Shown here: piece by piece, positions 8,681 through 16,155 of the stretch | Position numbering within the stretch: the first letter of the stretch is position 1 | Layout: every line of letters starts with the position of its first letter | Origin: a bacterium | GTDB taxonomy: Bacteria; Chloroflexota; Chloroflexia; Thermomicrobiales; UBA6265 | Length of the DNA: 26,771 bases | Reading direction: 5' to 3' | Assembly (NCBI GenBank): GCA_029977305.1 | Contig: JAPOLF010000001.1 | Coordinates: 277-27,047, forward strand | Position numbers and translations under genes: made by a program | The notes under the pieces: model-generated | The model's input: the letters and a program-made list of their open reading frames with translations, nothing else | What the model was told of the DNA's origin: nothing | Databases searched by the model: none

Positions 8681-8686
8681 TATACT
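8681..8686 (+). promoter_or_regulatory. -10 box TATACT for polA
   Basis: TATACT lies 36-41 bases before the polA ATG, giving a leader of roughly 30 bases that contains the GGAG Shine-Dalgarno (8711-8714). The -35 region is not recognisable. It forms a divergent pair with the moxR -10 box 31 bases to its left. Confidence 0.42.
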
Positions 8687-8721
8687 TCGACCACGACCCG
8701 CCCCGCCCATCGGAGCCCCGC

Positions 8722-11487
8722 ATGTCCACCAACGATTCCCCCCAGCACGAGAAACCCACCCTGCTGCTGATCGATGGCTTCGGTCTCATCTTCCGCGCCT
8801 ACCACGCGATCAAGAACGGCTTCACCACCAGCAAGGGTGAGCAGGTGAATGCGGTCTACGGCTTCGCCTCCATGCTGCTCGACGTCCTCAAGCGCGAGCA
8901 ACCCGACTACGCGGTCATCGCCCTCGAAGGCGGCAAGACCAAGCGCGAGGAGAAGTTCGAGGACTACAAGGCCCACCGTGCCCCCGCCCCTGATGACCTC
9001 ATCCCGCAGATCGATCGCATCAAGCACTTCATCACCGCGATGGGACTGCCGATTGAGGTCCGTGACGGCTTCGAGGCCGACGACGTCATCGGCAGCCTCT
9101 CCGCCGATGCCTCCAAGGGCGGCAAACTCCGCACCGTCATCGTCACCGGCGACTCCGACCTCCTCCAACTCGTCGACGACAACGTCTCCGTCGTCCTTCC
9201 CGGCGCTCAACGCTTCAACGAGATCCGCATCTTCGACCGGGATGCCGTCATCGCCCGTTACGGGTTCGGCCCCGAACTCGTCCCCGACTACAAGGCGCTC
9301 GTCGGCGACACCTCCGACAACATCCCCGGCGTTCCCGGCATCGGCGAGAAAACCGCCAAGGACCTCATCGCCCGCTTCGGCACCGTCGAGGAGATCCTCG
9401 CCCACCCCGAGGAGATCACCCCGCCCCGCGCCAAGAACGCCATCGCCGCAAATCACGACATGGCTCGTCTCAGCCTCGAACTCGCCACCATCCACCGCGA
9501 TCTCGACATCCCCCTCGATCTCAACGCCTGCAAGGTCGGCGACTATGACCGCGAGGCCGTCACCGAACTCTTCCGCGAACTCGAGTTCCGTTCCTTGCTC
9601 AGCCGCCTTCCCGAGCCTAAGACCGAGCGTGCCAAGGCTGCACCACCCAAGCCGCACGCCGTCTCCAAGCGCACCATCGTCGAGTCCCCGGCCCAACTCG
9701 CCCACCTCATCGACCGCATCACCACCGTTGGCACCGTTGCGGTCGATTGCGAGACGACCTCCCTCGCGTGGATCGACGCCGAGATCGTCGGCATCGCCCT
9801 CGCCGTCTCCCCCGTCGAATCTTTCTACATTCCCCTCCGCCACGCGATCGGCGAGAAGGTCCAACTTTCCCCGGAGGACGTCTATTCCGCGCTCGCCCCG
9901 GTGCTCGCCGATCCGGCGATCAAACTCATCGCCCACCACGCGAAGTACGACTTCGGCGTGCTCGAGCAAGCCGGCTACGAACCTGCCACCCTCGATTTCG
10001 AGACCATGCTCGCCGCCTATCTCCTCGGCGAGACATCCGTCGGCCTGAAAAACCTCGCCTTCACCCGCCTCGGCATTGAGATGACGGAGATCGAGGCCCT
10101 CATCGGCTCTGGGAAGAATCAGCTTTCCATGGACCTCGTCGATTCCACCAAGGCCGGCGAATACGCCTGCGGCGATGTCGAGGCCACCTTCGGTCTCGCC
10201 GAGGCCCTCCGCCCGGAGATCGAGGCCAATCACCTCGGTCCCGTTCTCTTCGACATCGAGCAGCCGCTCGTCCCCGTCCTCCTGCGGATGGAACGCGCCG
10301 GCGTCGCCATCGACGTCCCGTACCTCAAAAACTTGTCACAGGAGATTGGTGATCGCCTTTCCGCCCTCGAGGTGGAGATGACCAAGCTCGCCGGCCGCCC
10401 GGTCAACGTCGGCTCCCCCAAGCAACTCGGCACACTCCTCTTCGAGGAACTCGGCCTCCCGCACGGCCGCAAGACCAAGACCGGCTACTCCGTCGACGCC
10501 GATGTCCTCGAGAGTCTCCGCGACAAGCACCCCATCATCGAGTGCATCCTCGAGCACCGCTCCCTGCAGAAACTCAAGTCGACCTACGTCGATGCCCTGC
10601 CGATGCAGGTCAACCCCCGCACCGGCCGCATCCACACCACCTTCAACCAGACCATCGCCGCCACCGGCCGACTCTCCAGCACCGACCCCAACCTGCAGAA
10701 CATCCCCATCCGGACCGCCGAGGGCAAGCGCGTCCGTGCCGCCTTCATCGCCGACCGCCGGCCTGAGTACGCGGTCGTTCCCGACGCCGTCCTCGTCTCC
10801 GCGGACTATTCCCAGATCGAACTGCGCCTCCTCGCCGATCTCTCTGGCGAACCTTTCCTCATCGACGCCTTCAATCGCGGCGATGACATCCACCGCGCTA
10901 CGGCCGCCATCGTCCACGGCATCCCGCCCGAGGACGTCACCTCCGATCAGCGCCGCATCGCCAAAACCGTCAACTTCGGCGTCCTCTACGGCATGCAGGC
11001 CTTCGGGCTTGCCCGCGACACCGGCCTCAGCCGCGCCGATGCCCAAGCCTTCATCGACCAGTACTGGGAGCGCCTCCCCAAAGTGCGTGACTTCTTCGAC
11101 AACGTCGTCGCCGAGGCCGAGCGCGACGGCTACGTCAAAACCGCCTTCGGCCGCCGCCGCGCCGCCCCTGATCTCACCAGCAGCAACGGCATGCGCCAGC
11201 AGGCCGCCCGCCGCATGGCCATCAACATGCCGCTCCAAGGTGGCGCCGCTGACATCATGAAACTCGCCATGATCGAGCTCGACCGACAGATCCAAGCGCG
11301 CCCGAAGCTGCAGGCACGGATGTTGCTTCAGGTCCATGACGAACTCGTGCTCGAGGTCAGCGAGCGCGATCTCACGGAGGCCGTCACCCTCGTGCGGGGC
11401 GCGATGGAAGGCGTTGCCAAGCTCAAAGTGCCGCTCGTGGTCGAGGTGAGCGTCGGGCCGAACTGGGAGGCCCAAGAGGACCTTTGA
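8722..11487 (+). CDS. polA: DNA polymerase I
   Basis: 921 residues, full length for the family. The N-terminal 5'-3' exonuclease/flap nuclease domain (about 10-310) shows LLIDGFGLIFRAYHA, VTGDSDLLQLV and VGDTSDNIPGVPGIGEKTA. The 3'-5' proofreading domain appears catalytically intact: D342-x-E344 (Exo I), D410 in HHAKYD (Exo II) and Y481-x3-D485 (Exo III). The polymerase domain carries motif A at D695 (DYSQIELR), motif B starting at R744 (RRIAKTVNFGVLYG) and motif C HDE at 872-874. It fills gaps, removes RNA primers and acts in excision repair. The start is supported by GGAG 7 bases before ATG. Codons end overwhelmingly in C, which opens long false frames on the other strand. It is divergent from moxR. 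Confidence 0.97.
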   Translation: MSTNDSPQHEKPTLLLIDGFGLIFRAYHAIKNGFTTSKGEQVNAVYGFASMLLDVLKREQPDYAVIALEGGKTKREEKFEDYKAHRAPAPDDLIPQIDRIKHFITAMGLPIEVRDGFEADDVIGSLSADASKGGKLRTVIVTGDSDLLQLVDDNVSVVLPGAQRFNEIRIFDRDAVIARYGFGPELVPDYKALVGDTSDNIPGVPGIGEKTAKDLIARFGTVEEILAHPEEITPPRAKNAIAANHDMARLSLELATIHRDLDIPLDLNACKVGDYDREAVTELFRELEFRSLLSRLPEPKTERAKAAPPKPHAVSKRTIVESPAQLAHLIDRITTVGTVAVDCETTSLAWIDAEIVGIALAVSPVESFYIPLRHAIGEKVQLSPEDVYSALAPVLADPAIKLIAHHAKYDFGVLEQAGYEPATLDFETMLAAYLLGETSVGLKNLAFTRLGIEMTEIEALIGSGKNQLSMDLVDSTKAGEYACGDVEATFGLAEALRPEIEANHLGPVLFDIEQPLVPVLLRMERAGVAIDVPYLKNLSQEIGDRLSALEVEMTKLAGRPVNVGSPKQLGTLLFEELGLPHGRKTKTGYSVDADVLESLRDKHPIIECILEHRSLQKLKSTYVDALPMQVNPRTGRIHTTFNQTIAATGRLSSTDPNLQNIPIRTAEGKRVRAAFIADRRPEYAVVPDAVLVSADYSQIELRLLADLSGEPFLIDAFNRGDDIHRATAAIVHGIPPEDVTSDQRRIAKTVNFGVLYGMQAFGLARDTGLSRADAQAFIDQYWERLPKVRDFFDNVVAEAERDGYVKTAFGRRRAAPDLTSSNGMRQQAARRMAINMPLQGGAADIMKLAMIELDRQIQARPKLQARMLLQVHDELVLEVSERDLTEAVTLVRGAMEGVAKLKVPLVVEVSVGPNWEAQEDL

Positions 11488-11525
11488 GCCTGCTGGCCAC
11501 CGGCCGTGCCGCACGTACGGGAATC

Positions 11526-11557
11526 GTGACTCTCGGCCACCCGGATTCTTGAGTCAC
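11526..11557. repeat. Inverted repeat overlapping the fmdB -35 box
   Basis: GTGACTC (11526-11532) and GAGTCAC (11551-11557) are perfect 7-base arms separated by 18 bases. The right arm overlaps the TTGAGT -35 hexamer (11549-11554). It could be an operator, or a loose hairpin ending polA transcripts; there is no T-run after it. Confidence 0.45.
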
Positions 11558-11577
11558 ACTGGGCACTCCGGTACACT
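11549..11577 (+). promoter_or_regulatory. Promoter for the fmdB-cysE-cysS-rlmB run
   Basis: TTGAGT (11549-11554), a 17-base spacer and TACACT (11572-11577) make the best sigma-70-like promoter in the window. It predicts a start near 11584 and a leader of about 40 bases before fmdB. Confidence 0.6.
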
Positions 11578-11624
11578 CATTGCTAGTGATTTCGCCGCGT
11601 TTCTGGGGAGTTTGTCGATCCACC

Positions 11625-11945
11625 ATGCCGACGTACACCTACCAATGCGAAGCCTGTGGTCATGCCTTCGACACGGTGCAGAAGTTCAGCGATGACCCGT
11701 TGACCGTCTGTCCGGAATGCGGTGGCCAAATCCGCCGCGTCATCCAACCGACCCCCATCGTCTTCAAGGGCTCTGGCTGGTACATCAACGACTCCAAGTC
11801 CAAGAGCAGCACCACCAGCCCCGCCAAGACCGACACCACGGCCACCGACAAGCCGGCAGCGGAGAAGAAGTCCAGCGACACCACCACCTCGTCCACCGAG
11901 TCCAAACCTGCCGCCTCCGCCGCGTCGACCACCTCGTCGGAGTAG
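11625..11945 (+). CDS. FmdB family zinc-ribbon protein
   Basis: 106 residues from ATG 11625, where the sequence becomes MPTYTYQCEACGHAFDTVQ, the standard FmdB start. An in-frame ATG at 11580 is disfavoured because it sits at the predicted transcription start. A zinc ribbon is formed by CEAC and CPEC, each C-x2-C, followed by IRRVIQPTPIVFKGSGWY, also conserved in the family. The last half is a Ser/Thr/Lys/Ala-rich tail with no predicted fold. FmdB proteins are small, widespread and often annotated as putative regulators; the true function is unknown. Its stop codon overlaps the Shine-Dalgarno region of the leader peptide that follows, so the two may be translationally linked. Confidence 0.88.
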   Translation: MPTYTYQCEACGHAFDTVQKFSDDPLTVCPECGGQIRRVIQPTPIVFKGSGWYINDSKSKSSTTSPAKTDTTATDKPAAEKKSSDTTTSSTESKPAASAASTTSSE

Positions 11946-11949
11946 TGCG

Positions 11950-12036
11950 ATGAGCCTCTCGGTGCTGGCCCCGCAATGCACGTTCCTCCCCGAGCGCTAC
12001 GGCGCTCAGGCAGGCGGGACCTGCTCCTGTCGGTAG
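11950..12036 (+). CDS. Putative Cys-codon leader peptide of cysE (28 aa)
   Basis: A short frame of 28 codons starts at ATG 11950 with GGAG (11939-11942) 7 bases upstream and ends at TAG 12034. The peptide starts MSLSVLAPQC and ends GGTCSCR. Cysteine occurs at positions 10, 25 and 27 (TGC, TGC, TGT), an unusually high share for this proteome. The Cys-Ser-Cys run sits directly before the stop and before a strong hairpin, and the next gene makes the cysteine precursor O-acetylserine. Leader peptides with clustered codons of the regulated amino acid are an established attenuation device, and cysteine versions are known in Actinobacteria. The upstream continuation of this frame inside fmdB is a chance opening. 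Translation itself is inferred. Confidence 0.55.
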   Translation: MSLSVLAPQCTFLPERYGAQAGGTCSCR

Positions 12037-12103
12037 GGGCGCCCCACGGCGCCCCGGACCACGCGAGCGCGTCAGTGCTCCGCACGCCCATCCGCCGAGA
12101 GGA
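11992..12103 (+). promoter_or_regulatory. Structured cysE leader RNA with Shine-Dalgarno-sequestering pairing
   Basis: Three perfect hairpins follow one another. GAGCGC-TACG-GCGCTC (11992-12007) is capped by a canonical C(UACG)G tetraloop. GCAGG/CCTGC (12010-12024) has a 5-base loop. GGGGCGCC-CCAC-GGCGCCCC (12036-12055) has an 8-bp stem. In addition, TCCTGTCGG (12025-12033), which holds the last Ser-Cys-Arg codons of the leader peptide, pairs with CCGAGAGGA (12095-12103), the cysE ribosome-binding region, with 8 of 9 Watson-Crick matches plus a T-G wobble at 12034/12094. No T-run follows hairpin three, so control of translation fits better than transcription termination. The regulatory role is inference. 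Confidence 0.5.
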
Positions 12104-12110
12104 CCAGTCC

Positions 12111-12761
12111 ATGTTCATGTCAAAGGAAATCCAAGCCATCCGGGATCGCGATCCCGCGGCCCGCAGCACGATGGAGATCGTGCTCGTCTCCTCGGGCCTC
12201 CATGCCCTCGCTGCGCACCGCATCGAGCATTGGCTCTGGACCCACAATCTGAAATTGCTCGCCCGCATCATCAGTCAGGGAACCCGCTTCTTCACCGGCA
12301 TCGAAATCCATCCCGGCGCCACCATCGGCCGCGGAGTCGGCATCGACCACGGCATGGGGGTGGTCTTCGGAGAGACCGCGATCGTCGGTGACGGGTGTTG
12401 GTTCTACCAAGGCGTGACGCTCGGTGGCACCGGCAAGCAAACTGGTAAGCGCCACCCAACCCTTGAGCGCGATGTCACCGTCGGGGTCGGCGCCAGCGTC
12501 CTCGGCGCGATCACGGTGGGCGAAGGCGCTCGCATCGGTGCCGGCTCCGTGGTTCTCACGGACGTTCCGCCACACTCCACCGCCGTCGGCATTCCCGCTC
12601 GCGCGGTCGCATGGCGAGATCCTGCCAGTGGTGAGACACGCCGCGTCGAGCAACTGCCTGACCCCACCAGCGATACGATGCTCTCCCTCGTCCAACGCAT
12701 CGAGGAACTCGAACTCCAAATCCGAGCCCTGCAGGCTCGCCAAGAAGACCGCGTCCCCTGA
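12111..12761 (+). CDS. cysE: Serine O-acetyltransferase
   Basis: 216 residues, the short form of the enzyme. It transfers acetyl from acetyl-CoA to L-serine, the committed step to cysteine. After a short helical N-terminus, residues from about 64 form a left-handed beta helix of hexapeptide repeats: IHPGATIGRGVGIDHGMGVVFGET with the catalytic pair Asp79-His80, QGVTLGGTGKQTGKRHPTL with His115, and GAGSVVLTDVPPHSTAVGIPARAV. The C-terminus is a helix-forming tail (RIEELELQIRALQARQ). The start at ATG 12111 has GAGAGGA 7 bases upstream; ATG 12117 is a nearby alternative. The gene is preceded by the Cys leader and followed after 47 bases by cysS, an order also found in Firmicutes cysE-cysS-rlmB clusters. 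Confidence 0.95.
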   Translation: MFMSKEIQAIRDRDPAARSTMEIVLVSSGLHALAAHRIEHWLWTHNLKLLARIISQGTRFFTGIEIHPGATIGRGVGIDHGMGVVFGETAIVGDGCWFYQGVTLGGTGKQTGKRHPTLERDVTVGVGASVLGAITVGEGARIGAGSVVLTDVPPHSTAVGIPARAVAWRDPASGETRRVEQLPDPTSDTMLSLVQRIEELELQIRALQARQEDRVP

Positions 12762-12772
12762 TCATGCCGCTC

Positions 12773-12790
12773 GCCGGGCGCTGGCCCGGC
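12773..12790 (+). promoter_or_regulatory. 7-bp hairpin in the cysE-cysS gap
   Basis: GCCGGGC (12773-12779) and GCCCGGC (12784-12790) form a perfect stem with loop GCTG, 4 bases before the AAGGGAG Shine-Dalgarno (12795-12801) of cysS. It has no T-run. It may mark an RNA processing point or tune cysS translation; function is unproven. Confidence 0.45.
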
Positions 12791-12808
12791 CCACAAGGGA
12801 GCCCCTCC

Positions 12809-14230
12809 ATGCCCTCCGCGACGATCCAGATCTACAACACCCTGTCCGGCAAGAAGGAGCCGTTCGAGACCATCGACCCCGGCAAGGTCCGCATGTACGT
12901 CTGCGGCGTCACCCCGTATGACAGCGCGCACATCGGCCACGGCATGTCGATGACCGTCTTCGACATCATCCGCCGCTACCTCGAGCACCGCGGCTACGAC
13001 GTCCGCCACATCCAGAACTTCACCGACATCGACGACAAGATCATCGCCCGTGCCAACCGCGAGGGCATCGATCCCAACGACCTCACCGAATCGCTCATCC
13101 AGCAATGGCACAAGGAAACCGCCGAACTCAACGCCAAACCCGCCACCCACTATCCGCGCGCCACGCAGGAGGTCGGTCCGATCATCACCATGATCGAGGG
13201 CCTCATCGCAAACGGCCATGCCTACGCCGTCGACGGCGACGTCTACTTCAAGGTCCGCAGTTTCCCCACCTACGGCAAACTCAGCCATCGCGATCTCGAT
13301 GACCTCCTCTCTGGCGCCCGCATCGAGATCGACGAGCGCAAGGCCGATCCCCTCGATTTCGCGCTCTGGAAAGCCGCCAAGCCCGGTGAGCCGTGGTGGG
13401 ATTCGCCGTGGGGCAAGGGCCGTCCCGGCTGGCACATCGAGTGCTCTGCCATGTCCTCGACCTACCTCGATGGCATGGTCGACATCCACGGCGGGGGCTC
13501 CGATCTCATCTTCCCGCACCACGAAAACGAGATCGCCCAATCCGAAGCCTTCCTCGGTCATGAACCCTTCGCCCGCTACTGGGTCCACAACGGCCTCGTC
13601 CGCGTCGGCGCCGACAAGATGAGCAAGTCCCTCGGCAACTTCGTCCGTCTCCGCGACATCCTCGATCGCGGCCTCGGCCCTGCCTTCCGGCTGATGGTCC
13701 TGCAAGGCCACTACCGCTCACCGCTGACCTATTCCGAGGAGGGCCTCCTCGCCGCTGAGCGCGGCCTCGCCCGCCTGCGCCTCGCCGCCGATCCGAACTC
13801 TCCGCTTTCCGCCGAGGATGCCAGCGGGGACATCGGCGATCTCGCCAGCATCATCACCGAGACCAACACCCGCTTCCATGACGGCATGGATGATGACTTC
13901 AATTCTCCGGTTGCGGTCTCCGCCCTCTTCGATCTCGCCCGAGGCATCAACCGCGCCCGAGCGGGTGGGGGAGACGCCGCCCTCATCGAGCAGGCCCGGT
14001 CCCAACTCGTTGCCCTCGCCGACGTCCTCGGCCTCCGCCTGGACGTCATCGGCGATGTCGCCCTCGGCGACGCCGCACCCTTCATCGATCTCCTTCTCGA
14101 GGTCCGCCGCGAACTCCGCACCGCCAAGCAGTGGGCCCTCTCCGATCTGATCCGCGACAAACTCGGCGACCTTGGGGTCGCCGTCGAAGATGGCCCGTCC
14201 GGTGCCACGTGGTCCCCGAAACGCGGGTAG
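12809..14230 (+). CDS. cysS: Cysteinyl-tRNA synthetase
   Basis: 473 residues, normal for class Ia CysRS. It charges tRNA-Cys in the cytoplasm. The N-terminus carries the zinc ligand Cys32 in YVCGVTPYDSAHIGHG, with the HIGH motif at 41-44. Further zinc ligands lie in GWHIECSAM and in the FPHHENE segment. KMSKSLGNF marks the ATP-binding loop, followed by the DALR-type helical anticodon-recognition region. ATG 12809 was chosen because AAGGGAG lies 7 bases upstream and the protein then starts with the conserved strand IQIYNTLSGKKEPF; the ATG at 12764 would lie only 2 bases after the cysE stop and lacks a site. It is probably co-transcribed with cysE and the methyltransferase gene. Confidence 0.97.
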   Translation: MPSATIQIYNTLSGKKEPFETIDPGKVRMYVCGVTPYDSAHIGHGMSMTVFDIIRRYLEHRGYDVRHIQNFTDIDDKIIARANREGIDPNDLTESLIQQWHKETAELNAKPATHYPRATQEVGPIITMIEGLIANGHAYAVDGDVYFKVRSFPTYGKLSHRDLDDLLSGARIEIDERKADPLDFALWKAAKPGEPWWDSPWGKGRPGWHIECSAMSSTYLDGMVDIHGGGSDLIFPHHENEIAQSEAFLGHEPFARYWVHNGLVRVGADKMSKSLGNFVRLRDILDRGLGPAFRLMVLQGHYRSPLTYSEEGLLAAERGLARLRLAADPNSPLSAEDASGDIGDLASIITETNTRFHDGMDDDFNSPVAVSALFDLARGINRARAGGGDAALIEQARSQLVALADVLGLRLDVIGDVALGDAAPFIDLLLEVRRELRTAKQWALSDLIRDKLGDLGVAVEDGPSGATWSPKRG

Positions 14231-14268
14231 GTTCCCCACCGTTCGTCGATAGGTAACAAGGAGTTGTG

Positions 14269-15171
14269 ATGACTGGCCCCAAGAATGATTCCCGCGGGGG
14301 CCGGTCGGGCAGCCCCGCTCGACCCGGCAAAGGCCGTCCCGCCGCGCCTACCGGCGGCAAGCACCAACCCGCGCCGCCGAAAGCCCTGCCGCCGGGCCGG
14401 GGCCGCAAACTCGCACAAAAGCCACCCACGGTCCTCGCCCCAACCGCAGGGTGCGAGTTCCTCTACGGGCGAAACGCCGTCTGGGAAGCCCTCCACGGCC
14501 GCCGCCTGCTCAAGCGCCTCATGGTCGCTGAGGGTATCAAAGAGGACGAGCGCATCCGCGCCATGCTTGCGCAGGCCACGGCCCAAGGGGTGGAGATCGA
14601 TCGCGTTCCCCGCCTGCTCCTCGACGACGCGCTCCGCGGCACCAACCACCAAGGGGTGATGCTCGAGGCGGGGCCTTTTGTCTACGCCGACCTCCCCGAG
14701 ATCATCACCGCCCCCGGCACGGTGCTCGTCCTTGATCATCTACAGGATCCGCAGAACTTCGGCACGTTGCTCCGCACCGCGGATGCGGTCGAGGTCGCCG
14801 GCATCGTCGTCCCCGCTGATCGCGCCGTCGGCATCACCCCCGCGGTCGTCAACGCCTCATCCGGTGCCGTTGAACACCTCCGCGTCGCCCAAGTCGCGAA
14901 CCTCGTCCAAGCGCTGGAGGACCTCAAAGCCCACGGCCGCTGGGTCCTCGGCCTCGCCGGCGAGAAGGGCGCGGTCGATCTCTTCACCGCCGATTTGCCG
15001 ACCCCCTCGGTGCTCGTCGTCGGTGCCGAGGGCACCGGTCTCGGTCAGCGCATCCGCACGACCTGCGATCTGCTCGTGGCACTCCCGATGCGCGGCAAGG
15101 TCGCCTCGCTCAACGCCGCCACCGCCGGTTCGATCGCCCTCTACGATCTCCTCCGCCGATCCCGCGGCTGA
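14269..15171 (+). CDS. rlmB: SPOUT (TrmH/RlmB-type) 23S rRNA 2'-O-ribose methyltransferase
   Basis: 300 residues from ATG 14269, five bases after AAGGAG (a GTG one codon earlier would be too close). The first 55 or so residues are low complexity, rich in Gly, Pro, Arg and Lys, and probably disordered RNA-contacting tail. A substrate-binding domain follows (FLYGRNAVWEALHGRR...), then the trefoil-knot SPOUT domain. Its motif 1 is LDHLQDPQNFGTLLRTADA, motif 2 is VVGAEGTGLG and motif 3 is LPMRGKVASLNAATAGSIALYD, holding S-adenosylmethionine in the knot. RlmB methylates the 2'-O of G2251 in 23S rRNA, but TrmH relatives modify tRNA or other sites, so target specificity is inferred from context beside cysS. 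It ends 22 bases from the convergent PAP2 gene with no obvious terminator. Confidence 0.88.
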   Translation: MTGPKNDSRGGRSGSPARPGKGRPAAPTGGKHQPAPPKALPPGRGRKLAQKPPTVLAPTAGCEFLYGRNAVWEALHGRRLLKRLMVAEGIKEDERIRAMLAQATAQGVEIDRVPRLLLDDALRGTNHQGVMLEAGPFVYADLPEIITAPGTVLVLDHLQDPQNFGTLLRTADAVEVAGIVVPADRAVGITPAVVNASSGAVEHLRVAQVANLVQALEDLKAHGRWVLGLAGEKGAVDLFTADLPTPSVLVVGAEGTGLGQRIRTTCDLLVALPMRGKVASLNAATAGSIALYDLLRRSRG

Positions 15172-15193
15172 TCTCCGAGCCAGATCCCCGCTC

Positions 15194-16120
15194 CTACCGC
15201 TTCCGCGGCCGGATGATCCCCGGCAGAATCCCGGGCGCTGCCAAGTCGACCCCGCCGAGCGCCGCAAGGAACGCGGTGATCAGCACCGCTGCGCTCCCCG
15301 CCAGGAACACCACCGCCAGCCAAAACGACGTCTCCGTCTCTTGCGGCGTGAGGTCCAGCCAGGCCCGATTTGTCGCTGCGATCCAAAACGCCGCAGCGCC
15401 GAGCACCGTCAAGACCACCGCCCCGGGCAATCCCCAACGTTGCAGTTTGTGACTCGGGTCGTGGAAGAGGTACGCCTCTTGTTCCGCCGATACCCAGCGC
15501 CGCGCCGCCCATAACGCGAAGATCGAGGAGACCGAAGCCGCGGCCGTCGCCACCAGATATCCGGCGATCGCATCACTCGGACGATGCCAGCCCTGCTCCA
15601 CCATCGTCGCCCCGATCAGCGACACAAATGCCCAGCCCCCGATCGCCAACGGCACATTCGCCGACTCCGGCAGCACCATGAACAACGCCAGCACCACCGA
15701 CATCACGATCGTCGCGTGTCCGCTCGGGAAACTGTTGTGCGAGCCGAACGGATCATCAACCCCCATCAATGCCGGTCGATCGAACACCAGCCGCTTCAGC
15801 ACCTGCGTCGCAACATTGGCTCCGCCGATTGCCCCTAACACCCCGATCGCGAGCGGCCATCCGCCCCGCACCAGACCTACCCCGGTGATCACCACCGTGG
15901 CAACCGTCAGCGTCGACAACGTCACCCACCGCAGCACCTGCGCCCCAGCCTCGAGCTCCGGACGGGTCAGTGATTCGCCCCCCGCGATCGCCGCGTTCCC
16001 CGCCAGCTGCCCGATCGAGGTGCGCACGGCCATCACATACAGCACAAGCAACAGGACCATGCACCCCACCGCCAATCCTGCCAACCGCTTCTTCCGAGTG
16101 AGGAACAGTCCCGATCCCAT
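15194..16120 (-). CDS. PAP2 family membrane phosphatase
   Basis: 308 residues from ATG 16120, supported by AAGGA about 8 bases upstream. The protein is mostly hydrophobic with several predicted membrane helices (for example about 13-33, 67-85, 89-107, 137-150). The catalytic PAP2 motifs lie at KRLVFDRP (109-116), PSGH (132-135) and the HRPSDAIAG segment, with His179 and Asp183. Family members dephosphorylate lipid phosphates such as undecaprenyl pyrophosphate or phosphatidic acid at the membrane. The third motif is unusual: where most members have Ser-Arg seven and six residues before the His, this one has Thr172-Met173. The C-terminal 110 residues add three more membrane spans. The substrate cannot be told. 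Confidence 0.87.
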   Translation of the reverse strand: MGSGLFLTRKKRLAGLAVGCMVLLLVLYVMAVRTSIGQLAGNAAIAGGESLTRPELEAGAQVLRWVTLSTLTVATVVITGVGLVRGGWPLAIGVLGAIGGANVATQVLKRLVFDRPALMGVDDPFGSHNSFPSGHATIVMSVVLALFMVLPESANVPLAIGGWAFVSLIGATMVEQGWHRPSDAIAGYLVATAAASVSSIFALWAARRWVSAEQEAYLFHDPSHKLQRWGLPGAVVLTVLGAAAFWIAATNRAWLDLTPQETETSFWLAVVFLAGSAAVLITAFLAALGGVDLAAPGILPGIIRPRKR

Positions 16121-16155
16121 CGCCCCAATTCCTTCGCGGTCACCCGTTGAGTCCA

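Noticed and set aside
8680..10233. Long antisense open frame opposite polA (over 500 codons)
   Set aside because: It arises because polA codons end almost always in C, which removes stops from the antisense frame. The product is Gly/Asp/Glu-rich without recognisable motifs and there is no ribosome-binding site.
12036..12055. Third cysE leader hairpin as a classical intrinsic terminator
   Set aside because: The stem is strong but is followed by GGACCACG with no T-run, so transcription termination alone is unlikely; translational control by Shine-Dalgarno pairing fits better.
12404..13711. Antisense frame opposite cysE and cysS
   Set aside because: It crosses two well-recognised genes, has low-complexity composition and no start signal.
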